Program-made: the position numbers and the translations under genes
The notes under the pieces: model-generated
Databases searched by the model: none
Seen by the model: only the letters and a program-made list of their open reading frames with translations
What the model was told of the DNA's origin: nothing
Assembly: GCA_035041965.1 (NCBI GenBank)
Contig: JAPYMA010002492.1
Coordinates: 1 to 64,000 of the forward strand
DNA: 64,000 nucleotides
Direction of reading: 5' to 3'
From: Anisakis pegreffii
Taxonomy: Eukaryota > Nematoda > Chromadorea > Rhabditida > Anisakidae
Shown here: positions 33,505 to 46,835 of the stretch, piece after piece
Position numbering within the stretch: position 1 is the stretch's first letter
How the letters are laid out: each line of letters starts with the position of its first letter

Positions 33505-36500
33505 TTTACGTGAATTTTATCGCTATATCACCGACTGATGACAACCTAAAATTGAAATTTGTAACTGTGTATTCGATGAGATATATGAAATCACGGGAAA
33601 TACAAACGTTGCACGCAAATCAAAAATCACACAATTTCACAGACAAAATAATCGTTTCTGAATTGTTTCATAATATTGTTCGTCAGCATTACAATTCAAA
33701 TCATCAACTCAAATCATCGCTATAGGCAAATTATTGTTAGCCTGGAAAAATTAATTCAGAACAATTTATCTAATCGCTACAATTATTTAATCGATCCACT
33801 CGGAACTTCTGATTACCTAATCCAAATCACACTACTATGATTGTGGAATTCCATTGCAACTAATCCAAAACACAAGCAAGTCCGTAAGACAACCAAACCC
33901 AAAATACCAATTCACGACCGCCAAAGAAGTCATGATTTTAGTAACCATACCAATAACGATCAGTGCAAACGAGATAAAACTCGTTTTTTAAAAATGCAAC
34001 TTCATCAATCAATCAAAAACAAATTTATAGAACAAATATTCCCAGCCCATTAAAACTTGATACATTTAATCAATCAGTTGAGTGGTAAGTAGTCAACACT
34101 CGCTACGATTGTACAATAGACAGCAAACGCACAATAACACTGATATGAACACTAAACTCAACTAAAACTGATTCAGTGCACAACAGAATGATAAAAATAT
34201 TTACGATACAAAAAGAATAACACAACTGAATAATGGGCACGTTAAAAAACACATATTGATCATGCACTTTAGACCATTGCTGTTCGTAATCGATGAACGG
34301 ACGGACGGACAATATTGTATTGATACAGTGAATGATTAGAGACATATCCACTAAATCAATTCATATATTTTTAGTGATCTGCTGCTACTGAACCCCAATT
34401 TATCCCTTAATGAGGACAGTTTATCTTGATGGAACTAATAGCGATGATTGTACTAGATCGAACAAATACCATTGCTTCATTTTATATTGGTACGGAGCAA
34501 AGAACTTCCTTCACCTGACCTTAGAATCTTGCTATAGTATGAGGTTGAAACGGGTGATGAAAGTTGGTTTCTGGAGATGATGCTAGATTCTTTTGATGGA
34601 TTTGTAAATATCAGATGAAGTAAACGCAATAAATGTATATACCAAACAAAACTTGATAAACGTAACTGATAAGCAAGTGATAAATATGAGTGTGAATTTT
34701 TTGGAGAATTACAATTCTGAGTCCCTGAACTAGGGCAAGATGAATTTGCAATTGAGCTGTTCGGTATTGCAACTGATCAGTGAAACTGTACTTAATATTG
34801 AAAACGTGATGTCCTCCGTATCATTTCCGATACATGAAACCATTATGTCACCGTCAACCGTTAGCTTAATAATTCAAAACAAAATTTGAAAAGCACAGAA
34901 GCTGAAGGTACGTATGAATTCATATTGTGATCGAATGAGATTCGTGAGTAGCGCAGAAATGAAGGCAAAAAGGGGAATGGAAGGAAATTTATGAAAAATT
35001 TGAGGTTTTATGAGCGCACAGAAAAAGAACGATCAACAGCGATGAATCATTAGGGAAATGTGCGCAGATGATGATTAAAATGTGATGACTAATGGTACCC
35101 TGAACGCTTTTTCGAAGGACGTTTCGGTTGTTTGCAAAAATTGTCGATGTTCGATGCCATATTTCATCCACTTTTTTCATCCGGTTTCGCAATTCAATTC
35201 AACAATATTTTCTGCGTTTTTTTTTCAAAATGAAAGAATAACTTTTTTTTTCGATAAGCAGTAATGAGTGTATGCGTTTACGAGTTATCTAGTTGTGTGG
35301 ATACGAACACAAATAGTAATGACAGGTACCGAATCAATCAGATAATCACACAGAAAACTGTCCCAAAACTAGCAACTGTCTCATCCAAATGCCACCAATT
35401 TCAGAGGATTTTTAATGAATTATATGAAAATGTGGACGTTTTTGGAAGATGAGTGGGGACTATAGACTAAATTTTTCACCTCATCAAAATTGCTGCCGAG
35501 AAGCAAATGAATATGAATTCAAGAGTCTGCAGATTATGATTCACCTAACAATCGGTGATGTGAGCTCGAAATCGCGTGCAGCTTTGAAATGATCGAATGG
35601 AATTTGCACAGAAAAAACACGAATGAACATAATCATATCACAATGCTTCGAATTCCAGAAATTCCAAAAACCAAATATTTTTCAGCGTATAAAATCATTG
35701 TTTCTAATTGTAAGCAATAATAAGCAATTGAATTTTACCAAAATGTTTCAAGCATTTTGCATTATCTTATTGAAATCAATCACAAATAACAACGAGCAAA
35801 TGCCCATAAACATTAAAATTACTTCTAAATAAAACATGCAATGCTGAAATAAATGTTCGATTGCGTTCGTTGAATTGAGTGATTATTATGCACACTAAAT
35901 CTACAATGACAGTTATATTGATATACGATTGGGATTAGCGATGGCAACTTTGATCGTGTCAAATGAGTAGTGCAGAAACTGCGTTGTAACCGACCGGGCA
36001 AACTGGTAGGCAAGTTTCATTTCATTGTGTCAAGCGAATGAATGAATACATAAATTGTGGTGAGTAAAATAAGAGATATGACAAGGACAAACAGAGGATA
36101 AAGGAGATAAAGGACATTACGTACGGTGAGTTGAGCGTATTGATGAGTCGAAGGAAAATCACAAACGATAGAAAATCACAGCGAATTAATAATGCGATCA
36201 CAACGATGATGTGAAGATGATGATGAAGAGGATAATAATAATATTTATGAGGATTTTATTGATCATAGTTATTGAACGATTATTACAGAGGGTGACGACG
36301 ATCATCATGTGCGATGATGAATCGATGATGCAGTAGCATCATGATCAGTCAGCGAATTGTATAGAGTGCGGATCGATAAAACCGACGAGCACATTATGCA
36401 AACAAACCAATGAATAATCATCGTTGTGAGACGATTATTGTGGTCATGAAGGGGTAACATGCACAACACACAACAGAGCATTTGGTGTACATGAATTGCT

Positions 36501-39500
36501 TGGTGCACCACCATGAAAGGACTATAACGAATGCAAGCAAGCAAATAAGAGGAAATGCGTGAGGATTGAAGAGGATAGGACCGCCGCCGAGCTGAGCCGT
36601 CGAGCCTATTTTCAGTGCTCATCATCCAAACAGCCATTCAACAAAGTTTGTGTTCAATTAGTCGCTTTTAACACATCAATTGACGGCAGCATTATTCGAT
36701 GAATTCAATTCAGGACAACAGTAGTATGTGCTCTTGCTGCCGCATCCCTCCCGCCGTCGTATCTCATGCATCGCATCGCAACGTTCGTTTGTTCCGTATT
36801 GTAAACTTATAGTTGTTTGGCTTTGGATGTTATAAACACACGACGTACTCGTTGTCGTACATGAGCGCTGGCATGAAGGAACAAATATAAACAAATGCAT
36901 GATTAAAGGAGTATGACTGATTAATTTTTGTACAAACTACACTCTAATATGACTGAACAGCTATTGAAATGGAGCTGATGAAATAGGGCATCAGGAAGGG
37001 ACTACTGACTCAAATATTGAATCAATAAGGGAATTTTGAACTGATCATGAATCATGTTTAATCAATTGGATTAATTAGTAGTGATTAGAATAAGATCATG
37101 AAAATCTGATCCAACTGGATTGAGCGGTACTAATTCTGATGAATGGATTGAGTGGAGAACAGTCTCCTTTCACATATTCTTCTTGTTTCTCTCGTCAAAT
37201 TTTCAAAGCAGTTGTAAAAGAAATCAATCATAGCCGGCGACAATACACAGTCACAATTTGAGCTGTTTGAGTTGCAGTTGAAATACAGCCAAATGATTGT
37301 TTTTACTTTGCAAATCCGGTTTCTATTTGGTACTTTGCAATCGTAACGATAAGATGCATAAGATTGTGAATGAAAATATCAAACAAGTAGTCTACGTTTA
37401 CGCATAACAAGTAAGATTACACGCTTACACTTCAATAGAAGACACAGTTTTGAAAGGAGAAAAGAAGAAATACTGAAATGCCGAACGTCTCGTCGTAATG
37501 ATGCTGCTGACTGAGAGCTGGTTGAATCGATCGTTGAGTGCAATGAACGTGAGCAATAGAATTGTCGACGACTGGTCGTTTGCCGGCTTGCCTGCTTGGT
37601 TGGTTGGTTAACGAGGATGAACATGATTATGGCAAGCAGCATCAGCATCAGCAGCATCGGCAGTATCAGCAGCCAAAAGTGTTCGTCGTTCGTTCACATC
37701 GAATGACAACGCTAGCTGAGTCGGTCGGTCCGTTGGTTGGTTGCTCGATCGGGGTTGGTCGGTGATGATGTATGTATAATGTACTTCTTTTTACTTATTC
37801 GATTACTGCCTCGTGCATTCAGTAAGTACAGACAGCATCCAACGAACGAACATATATACAAATGCAAATATACACATACACACAATCCACTTGCATATAA
37901 TTGTCCTCTCCTATATTTAGAGGCGATATGTGGTAGTAGTAGTATATTCTATTGAATGGCATCGAATAACGAACGAATGAATTTGGATGAACGGAATCAT
38001 AAAAGCAGAGTGATGGATATGTTAATGATGACTGACTGAAAGCCATAATGAAGATGATGAAGGAGATGAAGCAAAGTGAATCGATCAGTAGAAAGCATTT
38101 GAAGTTCTTTTATTCATTGTATTATCGCCATATCAACAACAATAGCAATGGCAATTTAAACGCTAGCATTGACACTAAATTTTATTCCTTTCTTCTCATT
38201 CAACGTTCATTAAAAAACGACCAAAAGTAAGCAGCGCAAATTCATTAGTGAATGATTCATTTTGATCATGTTTTCACCGTCATTTTACTTCCTCTTTTTC
38301 GCAATTTTCATCGGTTTTATCGACATGATCATCCACAATCAGATCATTTCCCTTCTGTATTCATTTCGACATTCAATCCTCTTCAGTCCCCTACTTCCTC
38401 ATTCATTTCTCCATTCGTTTACTCACCGAATTTCGCTACAGTCTCAACTGGACAATTTACTCACTCAAACACTACTCACAAGCAAACAGCATTCATACTT
38501 ACTCACTCTGTTCCTCATTCTGACTATAGCGCAATATGCGTAGCAAATGTACAAAAGCAATGAAAACTCTCTAAACAAATACAAATCTTTCGTGTATAAT
38601 TTGTTAAACAATATCAAAAAACTTACACGCTAACTCTTACCATCTCAAAGAATCGTACTTGTGGAGTAATATAATCCAAAATCAACAGAATGCACAATCA
38701 CATTTTTGTATAGTCAAAACTTTGTACAGTTAGTTCTTTAAAGTCTTTCAAAAGCTACGCAGTTGAGCAGGAGGAAAAATTTGCCTCACTCAATTATCCC
38801 AAATGTTCGTTAGTTTCTTTTTTTTCGGCGATTACTTTTCCTCTTTTGCATTTTATTCGTGTGTACTTTTCGTTGCAGTCGCATAATCAGTGGCAGTTAG
38901 TGAAAGAGTTTTTAACTCGTTCTTTTTTTCGATGGAACGCTTTTTGAGAGATTTTTATGGACTGATTTCGTTTGGTTTATTCAGTGAGCAAAGAAGTTTT
39001 GAAATACATTCAGCATGCAAAATTCAACATAATATTGTGCAATTCAAATGTGCAAAAACGCTATTAAAAGAGAAAATTCATGTGCAGTAAGAGATTTTTA
39101 AAATTTTACTAAAGGCAAGCTGATTTTAGGGAGGCTGAAATGCGACTGAAATTCTGCAGATGACTTAGAAGATAATTCGTGTTCTTAACAGCTGCTTCAA
39201 TCAATTTATGGACATACAAATGACAGACAGGCAGATAGATGAACAGTTGAAATGACTTCTTTCTGTCAAGTGCTGATTTTAGGAGCGTACTCAGAAAGTA
39301 CCTAAGCAACGCAATAGACTGCCTGGCGTTATCGAATTATATTGCAAGTTGAGAGTGAACCAAACAAGTAATTGGATTACAGTCATTACTGCCTGCTATT
39401 GTGGAACATGCAATAATCGCGCTAGACACCCGACAAATACATCAAAAAACCAGTTGAAAAAGAAGTATTTTAATAATGAACGAAGGAATATTTTACGGAA

Positions 39501-39661
39501 GATTCATTGCGTACAAACGACAACTAACATACAATTTGCAGAAAAGTGCAATTAAAGTAGTGAGAACAACTTGAAAATTTATTTTGTTTGAGTGACATCT
39601 AAGCAAATGGGAACAAATGATAATTTGCGAATGTCACACAGAATACAGATTGATTATTGCT
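33505..39661. other. 6-kb stretch without a supported gene
   Basis: No recognisable protein on either strand. Contains simple-sequence patches: GATGATGATGAAGA near 36210, CAGCATCAGCATCAGCAGCATC near 37637 (the opposite strand reads as a Leu/Met-rich frame, which is misleading), ACATACACACA near 37872, and GGTAGTAGTAGTAT near 37932. The CG/purine texture at 36.3-38.0 kb differs from its AT-rich surroundings and might be promoter or untranslated exon of unc-60, but nothing proves it. Confidence 0.4.
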
Positions 39662-40910
39662 TCAATCTTCGGCTTCAGATGTTGTTGCTTCGGGAAGACT
39701 TTCGTATGATTTATCGATGTCAGTATTTGAGCAAGTTGAACTGAATGTGATCACGGCTTCGTCTACATCTCCACCGATATCTTCCAAATCTCGAACGCCA
39801 TCTGGAATTTTTGTCTCAAGTAATCTTGATTCGCAACTACTATTTGATTTCTTTAAACCAACGAAATGTGAAGGAGAGATTCTGACTGCGCTCACATTCT
39901 ACTCTCAAAGAGTAGTTCATAATCGATCGACTCATGATCGAGTATGAAGCAAAAAATTTAATGTGACTCATAAAATTCCAATTGAACAGTTCATTTGCAG
40001 AGGAGAAGAATGAAAACTTCGGTAAGACCAAAATGGTGGCGCCAAGCCACCTGCTGTCTTGTTTTTCAAAACTGAAGTCATTAAAGAAATTGTAGTATGA
40101 ATAATACAAATATCGCTGATAACAGTAATGAACAGCGGCACCAAGCAAAATAAACATCGTAAAATAAATAAACCACCGATAGCCAATAAACTAAAAGCTA
40201 AAAGAAGAAATTCGAACCACTGCGTAATAATCCAACATGGCAATCAGCATCAGAGATTCGGCCCTCTTTAAGGGCCACCAAAAAATCAACTTCATCAACG
40301 AGCACATTAGACCAATCAATTGCTTGTGGCGGCTTATCTTCGGATGCCTTCTCCGAATTTGACACTTCATCACCACATTTATCCTCCTTACAAGCCCCGG
40401 TCTCATCCGATACTCCAACTGTAAGCTCTCAGTCTTAAGCCAGCGGAAGTTTTAGAATTCAATTTCAAGGGTGGATGGGTTCGAAAGAACATAATCGCCA
40501 TATCGAAGGCAGTTTCCTTTGACTGCGATTTGTCTGTGTACTGGAAAAAGAATCGAGTTGAAAAAACAGCAAAGCATCATTCGATGAAGTAATGTGTCAA
40601 AAATTCGATTGCACTGTGATAGTCCAAATGAAAAATAGTTTGAATAACCGAATTTAGTTTATTTTGAGTGATTAATTAATTGAATGCGAAGTTTCTGTGA
40701 ATACAGCCATGTTCATGTTCTCAAAATACATTGTTAGGGAATACCTGACTGATTACGAGCATAATCCTCGAAGAGAGTAGTGAAATGATCGGTTCGTTCA
40801 GCGTGGATTAAACCTTTTCGAGCCGCCTCAAGCAGCTCTTCATCACTTACCAAGATTTTCGGGTGTAAAGCACATTCCCTAGTCGCTTCCCCTGCTAATT
40901 CAGTCTCCAT
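39662..40910 (-). CDS. Unrecognised membrane protein with LVDE motif
   Basis: Family not recognised. Four exons join in phase: 40910-40745, 40418-40237, 40190-40051, 39881-39662 (235 residues). A GATTTCAG acceptor sits 15 nt before the ATG, suggesting trans-splicing. The N-terminal part is acidic: VSDEELLEAARKGLIHAERT, then WSNVLVDEVDFLVALKEGRI, close to the repeats WNSLLVDEIDIKHAL and WNGILVDEVELA of the gene at 6557-7730. One hydrophobic segment, FIYFTMFILLGAAVHYCY, follows a 46-nt intron and is followed by a Tyr-rich stretch. The tail is acidic and Ser-rich (DLEDIGGDVDEAV, DIDKSYESLPEATTSEAED). The last intron (GTGGCT...GTCAG) is chosen by phase and lacks a pyrimidine tract, so it is the weakest join. 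The 46-nt intron has two possible acceptors; the second keeps the membrane frame open. Confidence 0.55.
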
Positions 40911-40925
40911 TCCGTAGAATTTAGT

Positions 40926-42431
40926 CTGAAATCGAAAGTTTCTCATTCAAACGAGTACAGTTTTGCCTAAAAATGAAACGGCTTTAGTGTGACTGCTTGA
41001 GCTCATAATAGAACAAGTCTTCTCGCTCATTGAACTGGATATTCAGTCGATCTACTCCTCAAGATCAATCATCTCAACAGAAACGATCTCCAATGAAACT
41101 AACTAAAACCTTGAAATTCAAGCTTGAGGTCGGTCAATCGACCCCTTCTCAGGTTTAGACACACGTACAATATTCATTTGTTGGTTAAGCAACATTTATA
41201 TTCAATTGAATTACTTCATTTCCTGCATAATGTATGAATTTTTCTTAATGTTCCATTTGAGGTTAATTTTATGAGGCATATAGCGATTTCGGTTGCATTT
41301 TCATTGTTGTATTCAGATTCACAACATTTGAACTTGTATATTTATTGCAGATCTTTTTGTAATAATGAGTTTTCTGTAGTATGAATATTTACGGACTTGC
41401 GTGGTATCTGAAGACTCGAATCCTCGGTTATGCACCTTGGCTTCAGGAATTCATTCCTCAGTACTAGTAACTGTGCGGTCGTTTTTGGATGTTTAGATCG
41501 GCCTGTAGGCTGGATTGTGTGATAGGTTTAATAAGTGATTGTTAGATGTGCATTTAATTCAGTTGTAGGCTTAGAAAGTTTTAGGTGGTATGTGAATCTC
41601 GGTTAATTTGGGAGGGTGAGGTTTTGTTTTAAAGTTGATCAGATGCTAGCAATAGTGAAGGCGATATCTTCAAGTGAATCAGGCGTTTGCAAGTGTTCAG
41701 GTTTTGCAAATGCACGCTTCCGCTTTTTCTAACGCGTTGTTTGGAAACGTTCGATTCAGTCAGTTTCAGTTAAGGTGGTATTTCTGAGGATGTTCATGGT
41801 GTGCTAATGTTATCTGGGAGTGTGTGTTTCTAGGATTTGTTTTTTAACATTATGTACAATGAGTGTGTGAAATACTATCACTGAGATGATACCAATGTTC
41901 TGTAAAATTATGTTTGATTTAGTAAATTAGGACAAGAACATCAGAATCTGTATTACTGAGCTAGAAGAGAGATTTTTTGGGTTGTGGTGATTGAGACTGT
42001 GATTCCAACTGATTTCAAGATGTGCTCCAAGTGCTGTTTCATAATTACGACAACGATATAATGAGCTGCTTTATTAATATGAAATGATCGAGCCTCGTTT
42101 GCTCACAGCAGATTTCAGCATTGTTAATGTGAAAATCCTCAATGATTAATAACTTTGAAGGCAACCTTTTCGTTCACTTTGATGCAGACAACGACAGTAA
42201 TGTATGAAAATTTTTATTCGGAGAAATATATCTATGTACAAAAATGACACATGAGGACATCAGCATAAATGAATACAGGTTCGGCAAAATCAGATCAATT
42301 ACATGATAGAATTCATCACATAAATTAAATATATCACACACTCCAAAAGAATAATCACAGCAGTACAATAACAGAATCTGTTCGCAAGATGATGCAGGGA
42401 TCTTATGAAGGAATTTGAAAACATTCGCGGC
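40926..42431. other. Intergenic, nothing recognised
   Basis: AT-rich, only short open frames. Separates the LVDE membrane gene from the 3' end of the COMMD10 gene; both read on the - strand. Confidence 0.5.
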
Positions 42432-43639
42432 TTATTGCATAAGATTATCGATGCTTTCTTGTACTTGCTGGAGTGTTTTGAACAATTCGGCCAATTCGCT
42501 TGGAGACATCTCAGCTAGTTTAGGACCTTGATCTGTGAGCAACTCGAGAACCACCTTTGGTTCACGCATTTTTGGTGAGTCTCGACTGAAATTACATGAT
42601 TTCAAAAATATTAATAGCGTAACCCGTTTGCATCAACGGCTCGTGTGGCACCATACGGCAACTATATCAATTGTTTTATTTCAATGAAACTGAAACAGTG
42701 CAGATATCTTTGAAATTATAAGTATATTAGTAACTGATATATGTTGAATACTGCAATTTTTCAGTACGATTTTTGACATTTAATGAATTTTTGGCTATTT
42801 CTTTTGAAAATCATTACAGAGAACATTTCGCCATAAGACTATCACCTTGCAATATCCATTCGTAGAGTCCAATTCACATCGATAAGTTGCGGTCTACCAG
42901 AAAACGAGATTCCACGAAGACGATCTGAAACGGCTCCGCCTCGATCCGTCCAGACTTGAACGAACACATCAGTGAGATCATTCACAAAACCCAACTGAAA
43001 TCAGACGGCAGCAATTATTTTATGTACAAGGTACGAGAAGTACTGAGGAGAATCAGATGGATGTTCATTACTGTTGATACTATCTGAACGGACGAATCGA
43101 CATATCTTCAAAACCACAGAAAACACTATCGAATCGCTGAGAATTCCTTGAAGGCGAACATCGACAAAGATGTGGATTCTTTACGAACCTCATGAAGATT
43201 CGCCTTCAACGTTTCGGGTTTCGGCTGATGATAGGCAATCTGTCGCCACAGCTCAACACAAGTGGATATCTGAAATCACCAAAAGATCAGTCTGAAATTT
43301 TTGAAAATTGAACTAAAAATTTCACTTTTTGAGAAGATTTTCGGCAAAATAATGCTCGAAAACGAATCAGTCATCGTTAGAAGTAAGTGTAAAGAATCTG
43401 ACCAATTGGTTCAGATCGGTGGAAGTTTCCAAGCCAAATGCTGAGATCAGTTTTTTTCGTTCATCTTCAGTGAACAGCGAATGTGTTTCGTCGATTGGCA
43501 TGGCGTCGAATATTCGATGAGACAACTGAATGAATTTACGTCTGTCCAGATTATTCAGTAAATCGACGGATCGTTTGTTGCCATACGGTAACTTTATCAA
43601 TTGCTGGTGCTGCTGTTGTTCTTGCTGCTGAGACATCAT
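42432..43639 (-). CDS. COMMD10: COMM domain-containing protein 10
   Basis: Subunit of the Commander complex, which works with CCC and retriever in endosomal recycling of membrane proteins. Exons 43639-43403, 43269-43189, 42994-42846, 42585-42432 join in phase (206 residues; human COMMD10 has about 202). A GGTTTCAG acceptor lies 10 nt before the ATG. Residues about 24-80 form the helical HN domain (SVDLLNNLDRRKFIQLSHRI, EDERKKLISAFGLE), then LWRQIAYHQPKPETLKANLH, close to the COMMD10 stretch ending in the QAVYHNVKPAAL pattern. The C-terminal COMM domain has LIDVNWTLRMDIA, EPKVVLEL and LFKTLQQVQESIDNLM. The N terminus has a Gln-rich run (QQQEQQQHQQ). It is divergent from SRP14. Confidence 0.92.
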
Positions 43640-44327
43640 CAGCTATAGTCTGAAACCGAGTAATATTTTAAAACGACGATCTACTCTCCAGATAGATATC
43701 AAACACACAAATCGCTTAATTCATTCGAAATAAGGAGAAACCATGGGGAATCTGAAAAAATTCCAAAGAATATTCCGGCATTTTCAGATGAATATCTATT
43801 AGAGATATTCGATTACGTACAAAAACTGAACTGCTCTAATAAGCAGACGAAACACTTTAATATATAAGAAGGCTATGGATAATATTCATTTACATTGCGT
43901 TGTCATTTGTATTGCAATAGCACACACAATGCCGTTATATGTTGTATTTCATTCAACCGCATGCGCGTATTACGTTGTGGCAGTATCATCCCAGTGTGAA
44001 TTTTAATGCATTCAGACTGCAAAGGTTTTTTCAGTTGCCGTATTGTGTATACGGGAAATGATTCCTCGAAAGAGTTTGACCCTCCTTAGAATTACCTATT
44101 GTAGTGAAGTTTCAGCATTGAAACTAGAATTTATTAACTGTATTAGTGGAATAATTTGGGTTGATATTATATGTTTTCCATACCGAAGCTTTGCTTTTAC
44201 TATCAATAAGTGTTTTATGAAGTGCTTCATCGTTTGGTTGGCGTTAGATGTATTGATGGATGGATGTATTGTTGGAAGTTGATTTTTTAAATTAATTTAC
44301 ATTATTTTCAGGTGTCTTTACTGAAAA
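43640..44327. promoter_or_regulatory. Shared upstream region of COMMD10 and SRP14
   Basis: 688 bp between divergent start codons. Holds both candidate trans-splice acceptors (ending at 43650 on the - strand and 44311 on the + strand), so both promoters must lie here. No specific promoter motif identified. Confidence 0.4.
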
Positions 44328-45397
44328 ATGACATTATTGGAGAATGACAATTTTTTGGTTGAATTGGCGAAGTTATTCCAAAAAGCCAGGGTTGGTGGAC
44401 CTCAGGCTGTTTCGATCACCCTGAAACATTGTGCGTTTTGTGTCTTCAGTTTGCCTTTCTGTCTGCAAAATACGAGTTCCAGTTTCGCAATGAATTATTG
44501 GAAATTCAGTTCATGTGCTCCAACAACTTCTTCCATTTTTTTCATCGTAATAGACGTCATTGAGCTTTAAGTTTAATTCAAAGAATTCTGCTGTGACGAT
44601 ATTTATGATTTAATGTAAGATCCAAGTTCATACTCAACGATCTAAACGACTGATTGAATTGCAGATGATGGCCGTACTAAACCGCATCCGAAATCTGGTG
44701 TATCAATGCGCTCACCGAAAGGAACCGAAGATCTGTGTTTGTTTAGGGCGAAATTAGGCGACAAGAAAATCAGCACTGTGGTAAGTGAATTGGATTTGAA
44801 ACTTTGATTGAATTTACAATCCGCCCAAAAAATATTCACCTTGGAAACTGACCTCCTCATCGAGTGATTAGGCATCTGCTGCCGTCATTTTGAATGATCA
44901 GCATGGAATCTGTTACCTCTATGAAGGCATGATTAGCACGGAGTCTTTCTCATTTGATAAATGAGTTTGAATCAACGAAAGATAAATGTGGTGAATCAGT
45001 CAAAAATGCAAGAATCCTACCACAAAATTAGTAGCAGTGTTGAATTATCAGGAGCCCGGGCTCATGTAATAGCAAATGATAGCATTCGTTGATCAGATCG
45101 TCTCGTGTTCAGTTGATCACTCGTTTATTTTGTAGAATCCTTAACTGACATACGGTTTTTCCTCCCAGCTTCGAAGTTAGAAGTGGACATTCTCATGAAA
45201 CATTCAACTAAATGTTGTTTTGTATTCATTAAACGTAAATTCAGGTCCATCCAAAAGAAGTGAACAAATTCCAACTTGCCTATGCTGCGGTGCTTAAATC
45301 GAATATGGATAATTTGAAGAAGAGAGAGCGAAAACCGGCTGCGGGCACTGCAGTAAAACCAAAAGCTGAAGTCAGAAAAGTCAAGAAAGCACATTAA
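44328..45397 (+). CDS. SRP14: Signal recognition particle 14 kDa protein
   Basis: With SRP9 it binds the Alu domain of SRP RNA and slows translation while ribosomes are targeted to the ER. Exons 44328-44430, 44665-44780, 45245-45397 join in phase (123 residues, within the family range). A TTTTCAG acceptor ends 16 nt before the ATG. Residues 1-34 read MTLLENDNFLVELAKLFQKA, then VSITLKH; the first junction completes YDGRTKP, the SRP14 loop. Exon 2 continues LCLFRAKLGDKKISTV. Exon 3 reads VHPKEVNKFQLAYAAVLKSN, MDNLKKRERK and a Lys/Ala-rich tail, all standard for the family. The stretch between TKP and the FRA strand (HPKSGVSMRSPKGTED) is normal in length. Confidence 0.95.
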
Positions 45398-46675
45398 TCA
45401 TCCAAACTCTACAGTCACAAGTCCTTGAAATCACTCCGAAGCCTTTTATGAGTGCAATTGAATTCGTATTGAGTGGCATTTCGCATTACAAAAATCATTT
45501 TCCTCCATTAGCATAAGTTGAAGATGCAATTGGATTCACAATTAGCCTCAAAATGATCAGTTTCTAAACCAGATTCATTGGATACTTCCAATGTTTAATT
45601 TCGCTGAGTCATTAGTATTCATTACATCGTTATAAAATGTTAATTTCGAGAGGAATTTAAGTTCATGTATGGAGATTTGTTGTGTTTGGAAATGTCAAAT
45701 AGCTTGTTATGATTGTTATTATTCCTGTTGATGTTGATGTGAGCGTATTATTGTCATTATTAATTATTATTATTACTATTATTGTTATGATTGTTATTGA
45801 TATTTATAGTTTGAATGCTATTTATTGATGTCATGATGATTCAGTATTGTTTACTAACTTTGTATGTATCAATTGAATCCAGAAGATTATAAATCTAATG
45901 TTTGAAAAGTTTGAGTAATCTGTGATATAAATAGTCTTCATTCATTCTTCAATCTGCAGTTCAGAATCTCGGGAATTGGGAAGTTGATTTTAAAGCTCGC
46001 TCTAGATATTCATCCAATGATCAAAAATTATTTTCCGTTCCACTGCATGAAACAGATTTCGAAATGCAATTCCTTTTCTTTTCATTCAAATTCACTGCTT
46101 CTGTTTTTTGGTGTTTTTGTTTTCGTGTTCTTATGTACCATGCAAATTTGCTCTGGATTGTTGTAATTTTACAATCGAATAAAAGAAGAGCTTAACAGCA
46201 ATCTTGTCCAGCTCTGGTACCAATAAATTTGAATCACAGAAGCATTTGGATACGACGTAGGATTTTGTTAACAAGAGGGGAATGTGGCCTTAACTTTTTT
46301 GTTTTTCCACAAAGAGCGCAACTTTTACTGGGATATCCCAGTAGTTTTAGTGGGAATGAAACAATATTTTTCCACGTTCCACTAATCAAGTTTAAATGAG
46401 TACACTACTGAGTATACTTTGATATCTATCGAGCAATTTCATTTTTCAATGCATGCATGCTTGCTGAGCATGATAGATATACCCTATTTTGTGCCATTAT
46501 TGGATCGCATTCCTTTGAAATGAACCAATGATAAAGTGGAATCAGTCTACTGTCCATTCGGAAGTCTCCATCCGAATCACGCAACATCCATGGTTCCTTC
46601 TGCTTTAGGTTGGTATGACTCCAACTTTAGGTTGGTAAGAGTTTTACTCATCTAGTGATGTCTCTATTCCAGTTA

Positions 46676-46835
46676 AACTGTTCTATTCCTGTTCTGTTCC
46701 ATGGAATGGAATAGAACAGTTCGTAAATGAGGAAGAAACAGTTTGGAACAGAATAGAGCCGTTTTTGAGCCCAAAAAACAGAATAGAACAGTTTTCAACA
46801 GATTTTGGCTGTTCCTTAAACTGTTCTTTTTGAAT
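46676..46835. repeat. Inverted and direct repeats of AACTGTTCTATTC
   Basis: AACTGTTCTATTC (46676-46688) is mirrored exactly by its complement at 46709-46721 (20-bp loop). Further copies of the complement or its parts follow at about 46747, 46779 and, reversed, 46818. Confidence 0.75.

Noticed and set aside
37379..37657. Leu/Met-rich 92-residue - frame
   Set aside because: The hydrophobic start is the complement of a CAGCATCAGCATC simple repeat; no splice context.
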